Counted from the first letter of the stretch, positions 9,503-22,110 are shown. The stretch is DNA of 64,000 bases from Antedon mediterranea (GCF_964355755.1 NC_092678.1:3110922-3174921); one strand, 5' to 3'. Notes: a model not told the origin generated them from the letters alone. A program made the numbers and translations.

Positions 9503-11051
9503 TTATTCCCAGTCATCGTCGTCATCATTTGGTGCAAATTGCTGTGTCGCTGCCATCTTAGGTGGTGCTGGTATCATTGATGAAATTTTATCCATGGCAG
9601 AGTTATCTTTATTTCCTCCTCCTCCTCCACCGCCGCTGTTGTCGGTCCTTGCCCCAGATATTCCTTTACGTCGCATAGACAGTTTGCTGAAGAGGTCGGA
9701 CATAAGATCACCACCTGCAGGTGCTGCTGTTGCTGCTTGTTTCCGCTTCTTCTCCATCTTGCGTTCATTCACATTCTTTAACTTTGCTTTACCAGACCCG
9801 CCAGCAGCTCTGATCGACTCTAGAAGACTAGCTCTTTGATCATCTCCTCCTTTGACAGCTGTTGGTTTCTCCCTCATTGTGACATTATTAGATGCTTGTG
9901 GAGGTGGTGGCGGTGGTGGTACTGCTGATGCTTCTGGTGGAGGTGGCGGCGGTGGAGGGGGAGGTGGTGGCGGTGGCATACTACCTTCTGGTGCTGGCAG
10001 AGCTGGTAGGTTAGATGGTGCAGCATCTTCAATCGCCAATAATACACCAGGTAACTCGGGAAGGTTACTACCAGAAGGTGCTATAGATGGTCCTAAATCA
10101 GCATTATACGAAACATCATCCGCCACACCTGAAAAAGAAATCGGTATAGTTTGACCAGTAAAAAGATGAAAACAAAAGTCTACTGATATGCAGTAAGCAT
10201 TTGTGATGATACCAAATCTGAGAGTTATTACCTGGAAGGTCTGGTAGATAAACTGGTACATCAATCTCTGGTACATCTCCAAGGTTTGGTATGTAAAAGA
10301 AGTTCTCAGCAGTCATCCTCTCCATCTGCTCTTGCTGGGTGATGGTTATAGGTGCAGCTCCTATCTCTTCCTGCTCCTCTTCTATCGCCTTACGAGTCTT
10401 TGTAACTGCTCCAAGAGGATCGATCATTACATATTTCTTGTACCTACAAAACAATTTGAAAATAATTATTAAATAAAAACCTTATTAAGGTTGATATTCA
10501 TATTACTCCTCCTGAATTAAAACTTACGGATTTTCACTTGTGTTAAATAACAGTAAAGAATTAATCGATTCCATGTTTTTTGGTAATCCTCCGAGGCCTT
10601 CGGCTGCATGCTCCTCACTCTTATCCTTCTTACGTGGATTGACTTGAACGTTATAAAACTGTAGTTTCTCCTTCAATGCTTTTCCGTCCACAGCTTGATG
10701 CTTTGTGTTCATTCTCCTATACGGTACTTTTAGCGTAGCTAAGTCCGTATCCTCTTCAAACAGCGACTCATATATTTCCTGCTTTTCAGGCGCTGGATAT
10801 TTCGCACTTGAGAATACCTTTGTTGCCTTTTTGCTGTTCCTCATTTTGTCAACTTTGACCTGAGCAACTTCAAGTCTTTGGTTAATTTGCTTGAGTTTGG
10901 CATGGTCCATTGACACCCTATCACTGATACGGTTGAATACATCGTTTGCTATTTTTTCAAGATGTTCTAATGTGTCCGCTATCCTAAGAATTGTTTCTTC
11001 CCTCCGTAAGTCAGAAGGAATAATAGAAACGGTGTACACATGTCCAGGCAT
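9503..11051 (-). CDS. WASHC1: WASH complex subunit 1 (Arp2/3 activator), three coding exons, 453 aa
   Basis: Coding exons on the minus strand are 11051-10528, 10443-10232 and 10128-9503, totalling 1362 nt. Junctions are GT-AG, phase 2 then phase 1. The N-terminal WASH homology domain is recognisable (DLRREE, KVFSSAKYPAP, EEGLGGLP, SLLLFNTSENPYKKY), followed by EIDVPVYLPDLPG and ADLGPSIAPS. A proline-rich linker has runs of 14 and 7 Pro (residues about 297-310 and 316-322). The WH2 actin-binding motif is at about residues 344-366 (RASLLESIRAAGGSGKAKLK). The connector/acidic tail ends in DDDDDWE, with the penultimate Trp that contacts Arp2/3. By family knowledge it drives branched actin on endosomes within the WASH complex. 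Length is close to human WASH1 (465 aa). A 5' UTR acceptor ends at 11110 and an upstream leader-exon donor lies at 11470/11471. Confidence 0.96.
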
Positions 11052-11687
11052 GATGTTTATGGTCCAGATTTATATCAGGTTTATTCACCAAATCTCAACT
11101 CCACATATCCTACAAAGAAAAATGAAAGAAAAGGAGAGTTTATTAATATTATTAATAATAAACCATTTATAAATATCATTTATTTATTCATTCGAACCAA
11201 ATATTGATGTGTATTTAAGTTTGTATTCATTTAATTATGCAAGTAGCGCCAGAACGTAAGGTAAAAATCTTAGGCCCCACTGGGCCAGTTTGACCGACAC
11301 TTTCTGTACTGCGAGTGCGTGGCTGTGACCGTGTACCGGCTCACGAAATAAACTATTTATTGGTTTCAAAAGTATTGCAAGATCAGCTATGGTATATGCA
11401 CTAACTGTTAAATGCACTAAAATGATTATTAAATCCCATAATTAAATGCAATAATGTAAATAAAACATACCTGAAATCAACAATTTTTTTTGCATTAATT
11501 TTTTTATATTATCATGTGATGAATACTACCCTCTATCGACAATCTACAAAAACTACTGAAGCGTAACATTTAAAGGGACGACAGAATTTTGGTTCGCAGA
11601 TGTTTTCGAAGTTCGCGGGGAGTCTGAATGAATGGTAAGTCCTTCTTTGAAAAAAAATTGCCCATGGCCTAAATAATTGTGATTAAA
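11052..11687. promoter_or_regulatory. Shared (bidirectional) promoter region of WASHC1 and the zipper gene
   Basis: The two start codons face away from each other, 636 bases apart. On the minus strand a WASHC1 UTR acceptor is visible (TTTCTTTGTAG, exon from 11109 downward), as is a donor TTTCAG|GTATG that ends a leader exon at 11471. That places the WASHC1 start upstream of about 11480. On the plus strand a less AT-rich patch (11575-11635) ends in GAATG|GTAAGTCC, a donor-like site. I found no matching acceptor before 11688, so it may not be used. TCATGTGA at 11512-11519 is an E-box of the MITF/TFE type. Promoter function is inferred from geometry. Confidence 0.5.
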
Positions 11688-11974
11688 ATGGCTCAAAAGA
11701 ACAAGGACCATGCACGCTCTGAACCGGAACTTATATTGGGTTTACACGATGTTATTCGAGCACAAGAAAAGACAATTAATCGCCAGCAAAACCAGATATC
11801 ACATCTGAATTTTATGGTCGTGAAATTGACCGAGGACAGAGACCGCTTGACGAAAATCTTGTCGAGGTATTCCAACGATTCTTCTTCTTCCAGAGGCAGG
11901 AAGATGGAACGTACCATTTATTCCATACGAGAGGATAGGCCAACTACTAAAAAAGTGGATACTTTTGACAGCAG
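11688..11974 (+). CDS. First coding exon of an unidentified gene: N-terminal leucine/isoleucine zipper
   Basis: The frame from ATG 11688 encodes MAQKNKDHARSEPELILGLH and about 75 more residues. It runs to a donor GCAG|GTAGGT at 11975, ending in phase 2 (AG of an Arg codon). If not spliced, it stops two codons later. Between residues about 17 and 60 hydrophobic residues fall at heptad a/d positions (I, I, I, V at a; L, L, L at d) for about six heptads, so a parallel coiled-coil dimer is likely. Downstream residues are Ser/Arg-rich (SNDSSSSRGRKMERT). A short extreme N-terminal zipper ahead of very long introns recalls cGMP-dependent protein kinases, but nothing diagnostic of that family is in the window and I do not assign it. 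It is divergent from WASHC1. Later exons are probably 28549 onward. Confidence 0.6.
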
Positions 11975-12589
11975 GTAGGTAGGCCTAGGCCAGTTGTTAA
12001 ATGGGCTTGACAGTACAGATATTTTTTCATATCCAGCTAGGCCTAGGGCTAAAGAGTAAATAATAATAATTATACAGATCTACAGAATTTATAGAACATA
12101 ATGATAATACGAAAATAATAAACACAGATTCGTCCGACTGCTACCGAGTCAGGAAATGTAGTCTGTGCTCCGGAAAAAATGTTTCTAACATACTTTATTC
12201 GGACTAAATGATTATGTTTAAATCGTTTAGTCACAATGAAATTAGTCTCGTGATAAAAAATAAAAAACTTGTAGAGTCATAAACTATGGATATCCATCTA
12301 AATAACACAGAAGATGGAAGTGGCGTCCGAATCCAATGCAAAACAAATAGGCCAATTATCATTAGCGTTCTGTCAATGAAATATTGGTCGTGTGCCAGTA
12401 AGTGTCAACATATTGATTCCTATTGACTGTATCTGTTGTATTATATGTTTGCTATTGTCTTAGAAAGTGTCAACATAAATTTTAATTTTGTTCAGTTTAT
12501 GACTAATAATAACATCATCATTATACCTCAGCGTTGTGTCTGTTTTGGTGTTCCAAATTTGTTCATTGATGCAAGAACTTTGGTCATTG

Positions 12590-12800
12590 TACCAAATTTG
12601 GTCATTGATTATTGTACCAAATTTAGTCATTGCTGTACCAAATTTGGTCATTGCTGACCAAATTTAGTCATTGCTGTACCAAATTTGGTAATTGCTGTAC
12701 CAAATTTGGTCGTTAATGTACCAATTTGGTTGTTTGTGTACCAAATTTAGTCGTTGATGCAGGATTTTTTGTCGGAACCAAATTCAGCATTGCTGTACAG
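12590..12800. repeat. Diverged tandem array, about 21-bp unit, with CCAAATTTGG cores
   Basis: About nine units share the pattern GTACCAAATTTGGTCATTGC with substitutions and small indels, so spacing ranges from about 17 to 26 bases. Four units carry a perfect CCAAATTTGG, a self-complementary CArG-type decamer; others have CCAAATTTAG. It is older and less regular than the array at 13954. Confidence 0.85.
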
Positions 12801-13953
12801 ACTAAGTTACAACTTTAGAGAGAGCTCTTGATTTGCAATGACCTGCAGTACGACCTATTCATATTGTATCGTCTTCATTTGAACCGACAATTTGTCAAAA
12901 CTGTCAGTAAAGAATCAAGAGAATAAGACACATGTCCCCAATGTGCACAATGAATTAATATGGTGTACAGTATTTTACCTAGAGGTCATTTCTATTCGAA
13001 ATCTTCCATGTTATAAAATGTTATCAGTTTACTCTTAGTGTCGTCTAATTATAGAATTGAAAATATGCATTTTTACTTTGAAATGTTATAAAAATCCTTA
13101 ATTGATATGCTGCCAAAGCAACAGTGGCTATTAATAAAAGCAAAATACCATATTGCAAATTAATTATTAAAATGTAACATTTTACCGGTAGTATAGTAAC
13201 TGTACACTGTATTTATAAATAATCTATATACCAAAAGCTATGAAATAAGTACCATCATTTTAAGACTCAATATATATATTACTATTAATTTAATAAATCT
13301 CAAAATTTTTCTGATAATTTGATTTTACAATCCTTACACGCAGTGTGGTAGTAGTGTACAGTATAGAAAGGTAATAATAATATTATAAACGCACATTTTT
13401 AAAATATTATTTTTTAATATTTTATAAAATAATAATGTATTGTAGCCATGATCATACAGTACTGACAATAACAAATAAATCCAAGTGGCAATTAAGCATA
13501 GCATAACATCTTTTGTTGTAAGTCCTTGATATCAATATTTTTTGTTAAATAATGTTATTAATCAATTTTATAGGAAAGCAAGGTTTTGAATAAAAACGAA
13601 ACAAGATTATATTAATTATGAAATGATATCAAGTAACAATACTACCAGAATGTCATCAATTAATTTGATGGAATATTCACAATAGATTTAGTCATTGCGG
13701 CATTATTTCACAATATTTTTACTAATCACAAATAACAACCCACGATCGACATTAAATAAATCATCACAGCACGTGCATAGTCACTAGTGTTGTTTTGTTA
13801 ATAATATTGTAATGAAAGTTTTGATTATTGTTTTTAGCACATATAAATAAATTGATTTTGTATGAGTGGAATATTAAGTTTGTTATAAAAATGGGATTAA
13901 TCAAGTCTTATTTTATATTCTGTATAAAAAATGTTGCAGTATATTTGAAGATT

Positions 13954-14241
13954 GCCAAAATATGGTAGTGATATGACCAAATATGGTAGTGATATAACCA
14001 AATCTGGTAGTGATATGACCAAATATGGTAGTGATATGACCAAATATGGTAGTGATATGACCAAATATGGTAGTGATATGACCAAATATGGTAGTGATAT
14101 GACCAAATATGGTAGTGATATAACCAAATCTGGTAGTGATATGACCAAATACGGTGGTGATATGACCAAATATGATAGTGATATGACCAAATATGGTAGT
14201 GATATGACATCATCATGTCCATATAAGGGCACATCATATCA
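13954..14241 (+). repeat. Twelve-unit 21-bp array derived from MITE family A
   Basis: Twelve exact-length 21-bp units (13954-14205) share ACCAAATATGGTAGTGATAT. Seven of them carry the perfect decamer CCAAATATGG. The array runs directly into ACATCATCATGTCCATATAA and GGGCACATCA, the segment that follows the same module in MITE A copies, but no TIR is found on either side. Units 2-3 and 8-9 show the same ATATGG/ATCTGG pair, pointing to duplication of a six-unit block. The unit is a multiple of 3 without stops, so it gives spurious 110-136-codon frames on both strands (heptads MTKYGSD on plus). Confidence 0.95.
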
Positions 14242-15749
14242 CTACTTCTACTGTAATCAATCAAGTGAAACAAATCATGTTTTTACTATGCTGCCCTCAT
14301 GGTTGTCTACTTCCATCATAATGTTGTTGACTGCTTTACTGTACGTTTGGCGTATTATATGATCACCTACTGTAATACAAGCAGTGTGTGTAACCTAGAG
14401 TACCACGAATGGTAAACAGGACCCAATGGTCAAAAAATATATTAATCTTGGGAGAAAAAAATGTTTATCCCTTTCAAATTGAAAGTGTTCTTCAATGTTA
14501 AATGAGTTGCTCTTTGGTTTCAATAAGAAGCAAAACTTAGTGATAATGATGATTATGTCTAGTTTTGATAAGGAAATGTGTGAAAGTGTATGTAAAAATT
14601 TTCCATTGAAGATTAGGTTATAGATAAAGTAAATTGTTAGTATTTGCTTTAATATTCCAATAATATACAGTAGTAAAAGATTAGTGTGCCAACCACATAA
14701 ATAGAATATTATTGTACAATGATTGTTGACTTACTAACTAGTCTTTAATAACAGGATTTGGATCAAAAACGTTTATTTTATCAATAATGCCCTCTGACTC
14801 AACTGTACTAAATTATTGTATTGCAAGGTTGTGTGCGATGATACGCGACGATTGACACTCTTTTTATTGATGTCCGCGCCATCCATCCTTGTCACCGTCT
14901 TTCACTTATTGTTCCTTTTATCCGATTTTTATCTTTCTATTATTTAATATTATTCTATCCTTTTGTTGAATTTAAAAGAACCGTTTCCTTGCTTACTTTC
15001 GGAATTTTACTATTTTTATTGTTTACTACAATAATATCATTTTTAGACCAAATAACCCTTTAAGTTAGTGGTTGATTGTTGACAAAAATGTTACCCAAAA
15101 TGCAATGCGATCAGGCGGTCAATCGCTCAAAATACTACTGTATGCTAATCACATTTCATTTTTTTGCATCGCAGCTAAAAGTTGCACAGCGACATTTCCA
15201 CGTTGCCATTTAACTACTGATTAAAAATTTGCTGGAGAAATTTTATTTTAATATTCAAATGGTTATTTTTGATTGTTTTTTTGCAGCAGAAACAGGACCA
15301 ATGTTTTCAGTGTCATGTTTATTTTTTAATTGATTGGACTTCTTTTCAATTGTAAAATAATTCTTAGATTGATTGATTGTTATTCAGTCTCCTCACCTGA
15401 GTTTGTTTATGTTAAGTTGCTCACATTCCTATAAAAGTGTGCCAGAATCTATTGAGAAGCAATCAAAATTCTGGAATAAGTTATGGCTCTTCACCAGTCA
15501 TTTGTCACTGTAGCTTCAGCACTAATTACGCCAAACTCCAAGAATGTAAATAGTGATTTGCACACTAATCATTTTGTCGGACAATGAGTAGTATTCGTTT
15601 TCCCGTAGCGTTCATAACTGAGCCCTCTATGCTTGCGGTTTGTTTAGATGAAGTTAATGTTAGATACTGTATAAAATTGTAATGAAATCTCTGTAAATTT
15701 CAATAACAAACAGAGCTATTTTGTGATGCAGATCTATTCTGTAGGAGTT

Positions 15750-16075
15750 AGTCCTGGAGGTCCCAACAATACCCTGTAAATACTATTGGCCTAGCTTTCA
15801 AAAGATATAACCCACAAATCTTTTGCTTGGCATAATCTGGGCACATGATATTCCACAGACTAGACTACTGTTGGATCAGGTGAGGTATACATGGCGTATT
15901 CCTCATAGCACTGGATCGGAGTCTCAACAATACCTTGTAATAGCTTTCAAAAGATATAACGTTAAATCTTTTGCCTGACATAATTGGATCATGGTATTCC
16001 GCAGACTAGACTATTTTAGGATCAAGTGAGGTAGTCTGTTTAGGCCTATGCATGGTGTATCTCTTCACAAATCCC
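15750..16075. repeat. Old tandem duplication, about 161-bp period
   Basis: Two neighbouring segments share CAACAATACC, TAGCTTTCAAAAGATATAAC, AAATCTTTTGC, ATGGTATTCC/ATGATATTCC and CAGACTAGACTA in the same order. The anchors at 15764 and 15925 are 161 bp apart. Copies differ by several substitutions and gaps. No coding capacity. Confidence 0.85.
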
Positions 16076-19000
16076 TTACTAATCAAAACATGAGCACTAT
16101 GTCATGAACAAGGTCAATGACAAGGTCATATACAAGTTGTATAAACTATGTAAATCCCTCTAACTATCATAACAGAGATCTTCTATTGTATGTGTTCACA
16201 CAGCTGGAAGGTAGAAAACAAGAAAACACTAAGGTGTCAACTTCATTCATTTATTCATTACCAATACAAAGTTTAAAGTTTAGACTGTTTAATTGTTTTA
16301 TTTTACACCATCTTCGGGCTGTGAGCAAATAGTTCAATAGTGTGAATAAATTACCTTCATTTGCAGAAGGTACCTGTACAAATGTGAATAACCAGATGAA
16401 GGTGTACGGTTGTTGAAATCACCAAGAACACCATTTAACCAGTCTACTATCCGTTTTAGCTGCAATGCAAATAACAGATCATAATGTACTGTCGTAGCCA
16501 GAGTGCATCGCATTTGGGTTATATAAATTTATAGTTGACAACCACTCAGTGATATACACGGTTTACAAATAAAATTAGTAACCCACATAATATTTAATTT
16601 TTATAATAAATATTTTACAATTAAAAGAGGACCTTACAAGTTTGGCTTTTTCGCCTTACTCTTATCAGGGTGCAGATAACTTCTGAATTTGTTTAGCCTA
16701 TTTATATTGGAACAATATGGTATATCAAGTGGAAACAAATGATAAACTGTAATAATAGAATTTGACCTAAACCAAATATTTGACCCAAAATCAAGTATTT
16801 GACCTAAATCTAGTAAAGATTAATTCTAGATTTGCAGTCACCTTCTATTCTAGTCTACTGTTGGTAAAATAACAGTAAAACAGAAAGTTCCATCAAGTGC
16901 CATCACAGAAATAGGTTTCTTAAAAATTGGATAATTATTCTATAAATATGAAGCGTTTAACCAGGTCATTTTCAAGGTACTGTAGTTTATATTATGTAAT
17001 GTATATTCTGAAAACTTGTTTACACCACCCATCGAGTGTGGCTAAGCCACCACCAGCTGCAAGGGTTATAACAGAAGTGGATCACTGTACTTAGTGGTAC
17101 CACTGTAAATCTAGTATTTACTTCTATAAAATGACCATCTGATAAAAGTATTTTACTTTAAACATTCAGTTGATGTGTCAAATCTGCCACTAAGAATCAC
17201 ATTCCCCATTGTCAAATAGAAAAGTCTTTGCTCCTCTACAACAAGAAAGTTGAAAATACAGTTTATATTTGTAAATGTTTACTCTTATTAAAATTACAAA
17301 ATTCACAGAAGTAAAATCAAATTTATGTATACTCATGACGTAGTGTTAACATTTTCTCTGTTAGGACTTGAATGTCATTTTAAATGTATGTTTCTGTTAC
17401 ATTCCTTGATAAAAGTTTAATTGCCCAACAATCACTTTGTCATTAGAAATGACACTAATCGCCATACAAATGCATTATTTTGCACATATTCTGAGAGTAA
17501 TGTTTGTTAAAATGTTCCAAATACCACCGTTTTGCTTCACTGGCTACCATATGGACATTATTTATAATCGCAAGAATTAAACATTCGTTTTTGCTGCAGG
17601 TAAGTTTGTTAATTGGACCCTAGCGAGATTTTGGTGAGTGTGTTTAGATTTTTGTGAAATCCTGCTAAGATTCCAGCTTCTTGATCATGAAGTTTAATTA
17701 GTTCAAATCCAACTTTGTCAACTTTGTCTTGTTGCTGATATTTATGTCTTTTTGCATTGCATCAATTGTACAGTATGATTAGTGTAGTGCCCTTCATTTG
17801 ATGCACCACATAACAGTAAAAAGACCTACAATTTGTATTTTAACCAAAAACTCTATAACATATTAAAATTATTTATATGCAGTGTGCATCTCATATTGTA
17901 CGTGACCAGATAAATATTTTAGAAGATTGATTTTTATTTGAATTCCTTTTTGGAAAATCCTAATTTTTTTTCATGAAAACATTTTCCTAACATCCTCTAC
18001 ATTTGACATTTAAGTCATAAAATTTAATTATTCTAAATGAAATTCCTCAATTTTGTTGAATCTGATTAATTGTCATGGCCTTTGAATTTGACTGGCAACA
18101 TGTTACACAACCTCCTACTGTTTTTATATCAATTCCTTGCTCCTGCATTCACTTTTTCTTTCATATTCCAAAGTCTAATATCGGAATTATCATACGTTTT
18201 CACATATTCATGGATTATACATTATTAAATTGAATTTCATTGCGTTTCACCTTGTGGTTATATGTACAGTGCAGTTCAAAGTCATCTTTTTTCAATGCTT
18301 TTTTATATTGTCTTTTATATACCCGTGTTGGTATTGTGCAGGCAGTATCCAGACAATTGAATTAATAGGACTACTGGTGCATGATTTATTTATTTATGAG
18401 TCTTTTTTAATAGTTCAATGCAAATAACTTCTTGATACTTCAACAAAAGTTTGTAGGCAACTTCCTTGTTTAAAGGATTTACATTGCACTCTGTATTTGC
18501 TTATGGTGAGATAGGAGATGTTTAAAGTTCAGGCCTATTAATTTGTGTTGACAATTTTGCTACATAAAGTGACCAACAAATGTTGCAATTTGGAGACGTA
18601 TCTGAGGAGGCGTTTGGACGGCGTTGATGGATACTTTTGGAAAACAAGGAATATAAAGCCAAGTGAATGTCACAGTGTCAACTTAATGCTTAGTTAAGAA
18701 CCATTAAAGGATTTCCCGCAATTATCGATAACTACAAACCAAGCAGTTGTTATATAACATTGAGACCAGTATTTTTTGCAAGAAATGACCTGTTAGTGTT
18801 ACAAACGTAGTTTATGTTAGAAAGACATTGTATTTGAAGACTGCTAAAGACTGTCATATTTCAACAATAAATACTTGGAACCAATCATTGAACGATGCCT
18901 CTATTTAACAAGAAGCAGACCTACAATGTACAACAAATTCAGTAAGGTTATGATTTCATTTGACGACCTCGATACAGTATTTCCAAATAATATTTATAAT

Positions 19001-20190
19001 CAAAGGTTTATATACAGACATTACAGTAAATACTGGTAAATGAAATAAAAACATGGTTTTGTCATTATACTGTAAATTTAACCAGCTGTTTTATTTACAT
19101 TTCATTAATCATTCCTTAGAGGTCATTAGAAAATTATTTTTATTTAAGTTATGAAACAAATTTATATCTGACACTTTTGGTCTATTTTTATATTTTTCAT
19201 GCTTAAAATAGTTTTTAAAAGTTAGAAACTTTCCCATAATATCAACCAATACCTCTCCCATGACCAAACTTAACTACCCCTTTTAGGGTTTGCAATAACT
19301 GTTGACACAACCACAGATGACATAGATTTCTAGGGATATACAGTAATTTTTGCATTTTTAAATGTCAACCTACATTTATATTATTTATAAATAATAAAAT
19401 GCCTTAAAAATAGTGGGATCTAGTTTATACTGGACTACATTACAATATACAGTTAATTTTACAATTTTTATCTAAAATATTAGGCAAATTAGAATGTTAT
19501 CACCTCAGAGTTCATCTGTACTTTGTTACACCCTTTATTCTCTGAACAAAGAAGGTTTATTATCAAAGATTTTAAAATATTATAACAAAAGAAACAATAG
19601 CTCTTAATACTAAATAGATAAATGGGTATTATTGTGAATGAGACAGAACTCTCGGGTTTATCACTGCACACCATAAAAAGTATCCAAATACGTTCTGTTC
19701 TTTCTGGTAAAATTCCCTATTATATTTCAACATACATTCATTCTAAATGACAAGTTATCTGCTTGTCATTCAAAATGGGAAATGTACAGTGAAACTGTTC
19801 TTAATTCAACATTGTACTATTAGCATACTGCAACAAATCTCTGCTAACACCTTTTGACGTATTAGGCGTGACAGGTCAGAAGTAAGAGATGAATAAACCT
19901 GTCTACTCAATTTCAGAGAATTAATGTCAAATCATTGTGAACTTTTCAAGGGCCTTTACCTGTCACTGAATTGTACCATTTAGTTGCTATTCTGAACCAT
20001 GTTTAAGCCCATTCTATTGTTCCAGTCCGATGTATAAGCCCATTATAAGAAGTAAGAATACTTTCAACTGTAATTATTGGTCTGACATTAAAGGTTGTTT
20101 CACACATGGACACAACTAACCAAAGGATGTACACAGTCATTATCATCCGAACTGTCACTTGTGTTGCATTCTAGTTGAAACCAAGCTTTA

Positions 20191-20351
20191 AGCCTTGTCT
20201 ACACTATCAAACTTTATGTGACAAAAAAATGTGATGTGCCCATATATGGACATGATGATGTCATATCACTTCCATGTTTGGGCATATCACAACCATAATT
20301 GGGCACATCAAACTTTTTTGTCACATAAAGTTTGATAGTGTAGACAGAGCT
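20191..20351. mobile_element. MITE family A, complete 161-bp copy with long inverted repeats
   Basis: TTA flanks both ends (20188-20190 and 20352-20354). The left arm begins AGCCTTGTCTACACTATC and the right arm is its inverted partner. The inverted match extends inward through AAACTTTATGTGACAAAAAA, giving arms of more than 45 bp. Two 21-bp modules, in reverse orientation, and a CCATATATGG decamer occupy the centre. This copy is the most palindromic of the family in this window. Confidence 0.9.
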
Positions 20352-21750
20352 TTAGTCTAACATTTTTAAGTACAGTATTGAAATGTTTTACTATTAACTA
20401 CATAAAGTACGTTATTATAACAACCAATAAAGTTGCCACTGTACTGAAGTAAAATAAATAAACTCGATATAAACAAATGTATTGTTTACACTCCAGCCTA
20501 GTTGGTTCACTTTATGTCGATATTATTGTTTATGTTTATGGATGGACAGATCACTCTTGTTCGTTTAGCGTCGTTGTCATTACTGCTAGAGAATGAAGTA
20601 ACTAATTAAGAATGGAATGACAGATAAGGCAGTTACTACACCACTAATTGGTTGTCGTACATTACACTGGGGGCACAAGAGCTGTGCATATAATTAAAGC
20701 GAGTCTGTGCTGTTGTTGGTATGCAGTACTGAGTACTTAATAAGAAAGCGACTATTTAATATTGTAATTAATTTTCTTTTCTAGGAATTTCTTCTGATAT
20801 AAAAGTGGATATAAAATACAGAATTTCTATATTATTATTTGGTCCAACGGTCATTTCATTTCTATTTTTAACCAACAATATGGTACAGTTGTCAGTGGCT
20901 AATGTGCACTGGAGGAACATGAAAAGGTCCATCAATAATTATTAAGGACAACAAATGATGGAAAATAAAAATGATATATATATTTTTGTTGTTGAGTGGA
21001 TTGATCATTTCAAGAATAAAGACAGAAAAAAGTTGATGGATATGTCATGGGTGGATTGATAATTAAAAGAAACGTTATTTCTATACAGTTGCTTGATCGG
21101 TCAATGGGTCATTCCTAAATGTTCAACCGCAGCAGTTCATGAATGAATGATTGTGCTACTTCCAAACTCACCTGTGTTTTAGGTGAAACTATAAACAGCT
21201 GGAGTAACACATGATCATATCTATAAAAAGTGTGAATTTCTACAGTTTTTTAATCGAATGGTTAGTGTGGTCATTCAATGAACTATTTTATATTAAGGTC
21301 AAAGTAACGATCAGTACCAAGCAGTAGCGGATCTAGGATTTTTAAATAGGGAGGAACCAGGGCCTAAAAATGATGAAATGAAATGAAATGAAGGGCTCAA
21401 CTTAACTTAATGTCCTATCTTTTTCATTACAATTTTGCGAAATTTAGGGGAAGCCGAATTTAGTAACAATACTTCTTTTCATTTTTATCTAGATGTTTGT
21501 ACAAAACAAGAAACAGGTAGTTTTAGAATTAGTTACAAATATTATGCAATCATCGAACGGTTTATATTACGTGATTGTATGAATAAATGCATTTGAAAAC
21601 ATGTGATCATTTTATTAAATTACTAGTCGGTAACTATGTCACTTTATAAACGTAACTAGGTGAGGATAAAGGCCTGGTTTTAGTAATGCAAGTCTCCGAT
21701 CCCTGTTTATTTTTTAGGAATAGAGTTACTTTAGGCTTTTTTGTATTCAG

Positions 21751-22110
21751 TATTGTCAAGGATGAATTGAGATTAGTGTTTAGTCTACTGTATCTTAGCT
21801 TACTTGGATAAAACCAGATAATATTAGTAGCCCTTTTTCGTCAAAGAGAGCGGTCAATGCAAAAAAGAAGATTGGGTTGTAATATACCCATATAAATCAA
21901 TGTTGTAGTCTGTGAACGCTTCCATTATATTGTATTGTCAAGGATGAATTGAGGTCAGTATTTAGTTTATCTTGGCTTACTGTACCTGGATAAAACCAGA
22001 CAATAGTAGTAGCCCTTCTTCGTCAAAGAGAGCAGTCAATGCAAAAAAGAAGATTGGTTTGTATACCCATACAAATTAATGGTATAGCCTGTGAACCCCC
22101 GCTTCAAGTT
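21751..22110. repeat. Tandem duplication, 182-bp period
   Basis: TATTGTCAAGGATGAATTGA occurs at 21751 and again at 21933. The following approximately 175 bases match in order, including GGATAAAACCAGA, GTAGCCCTT, CGTCAAAGAGAGC and CAATGCAAAAAAGAAGATTG. Divergence is visible but moderate. Confidence 0.9.

Noticed and set aside
9594-10154. Glycine-rich plus-strand frames opposite WASHC1
   Set aside because: Antisense shadow of the proline-rich linker of WASHC1.
13954-14205. CRISPR-like repeat array
   Set aside because: Units are contiguous with no spacers, and the genome is eukaryotic.
13897-14362. Long open frames with heptads such as MTKYGSD (plus) and VISLPYL (minus)
   Set aside because: Both come from a 21-bp tandem repeat without stop codons. 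The minus frame mimics a membrane protein and the plus frame a repeat protein, but there is no gene structure.
21324-21360. AGTAGCGGATCTAGGATTTT as a DNA transposon end
   Set aside because: It resembles a common transposon end word, but I found no inverted partner or target duplication.
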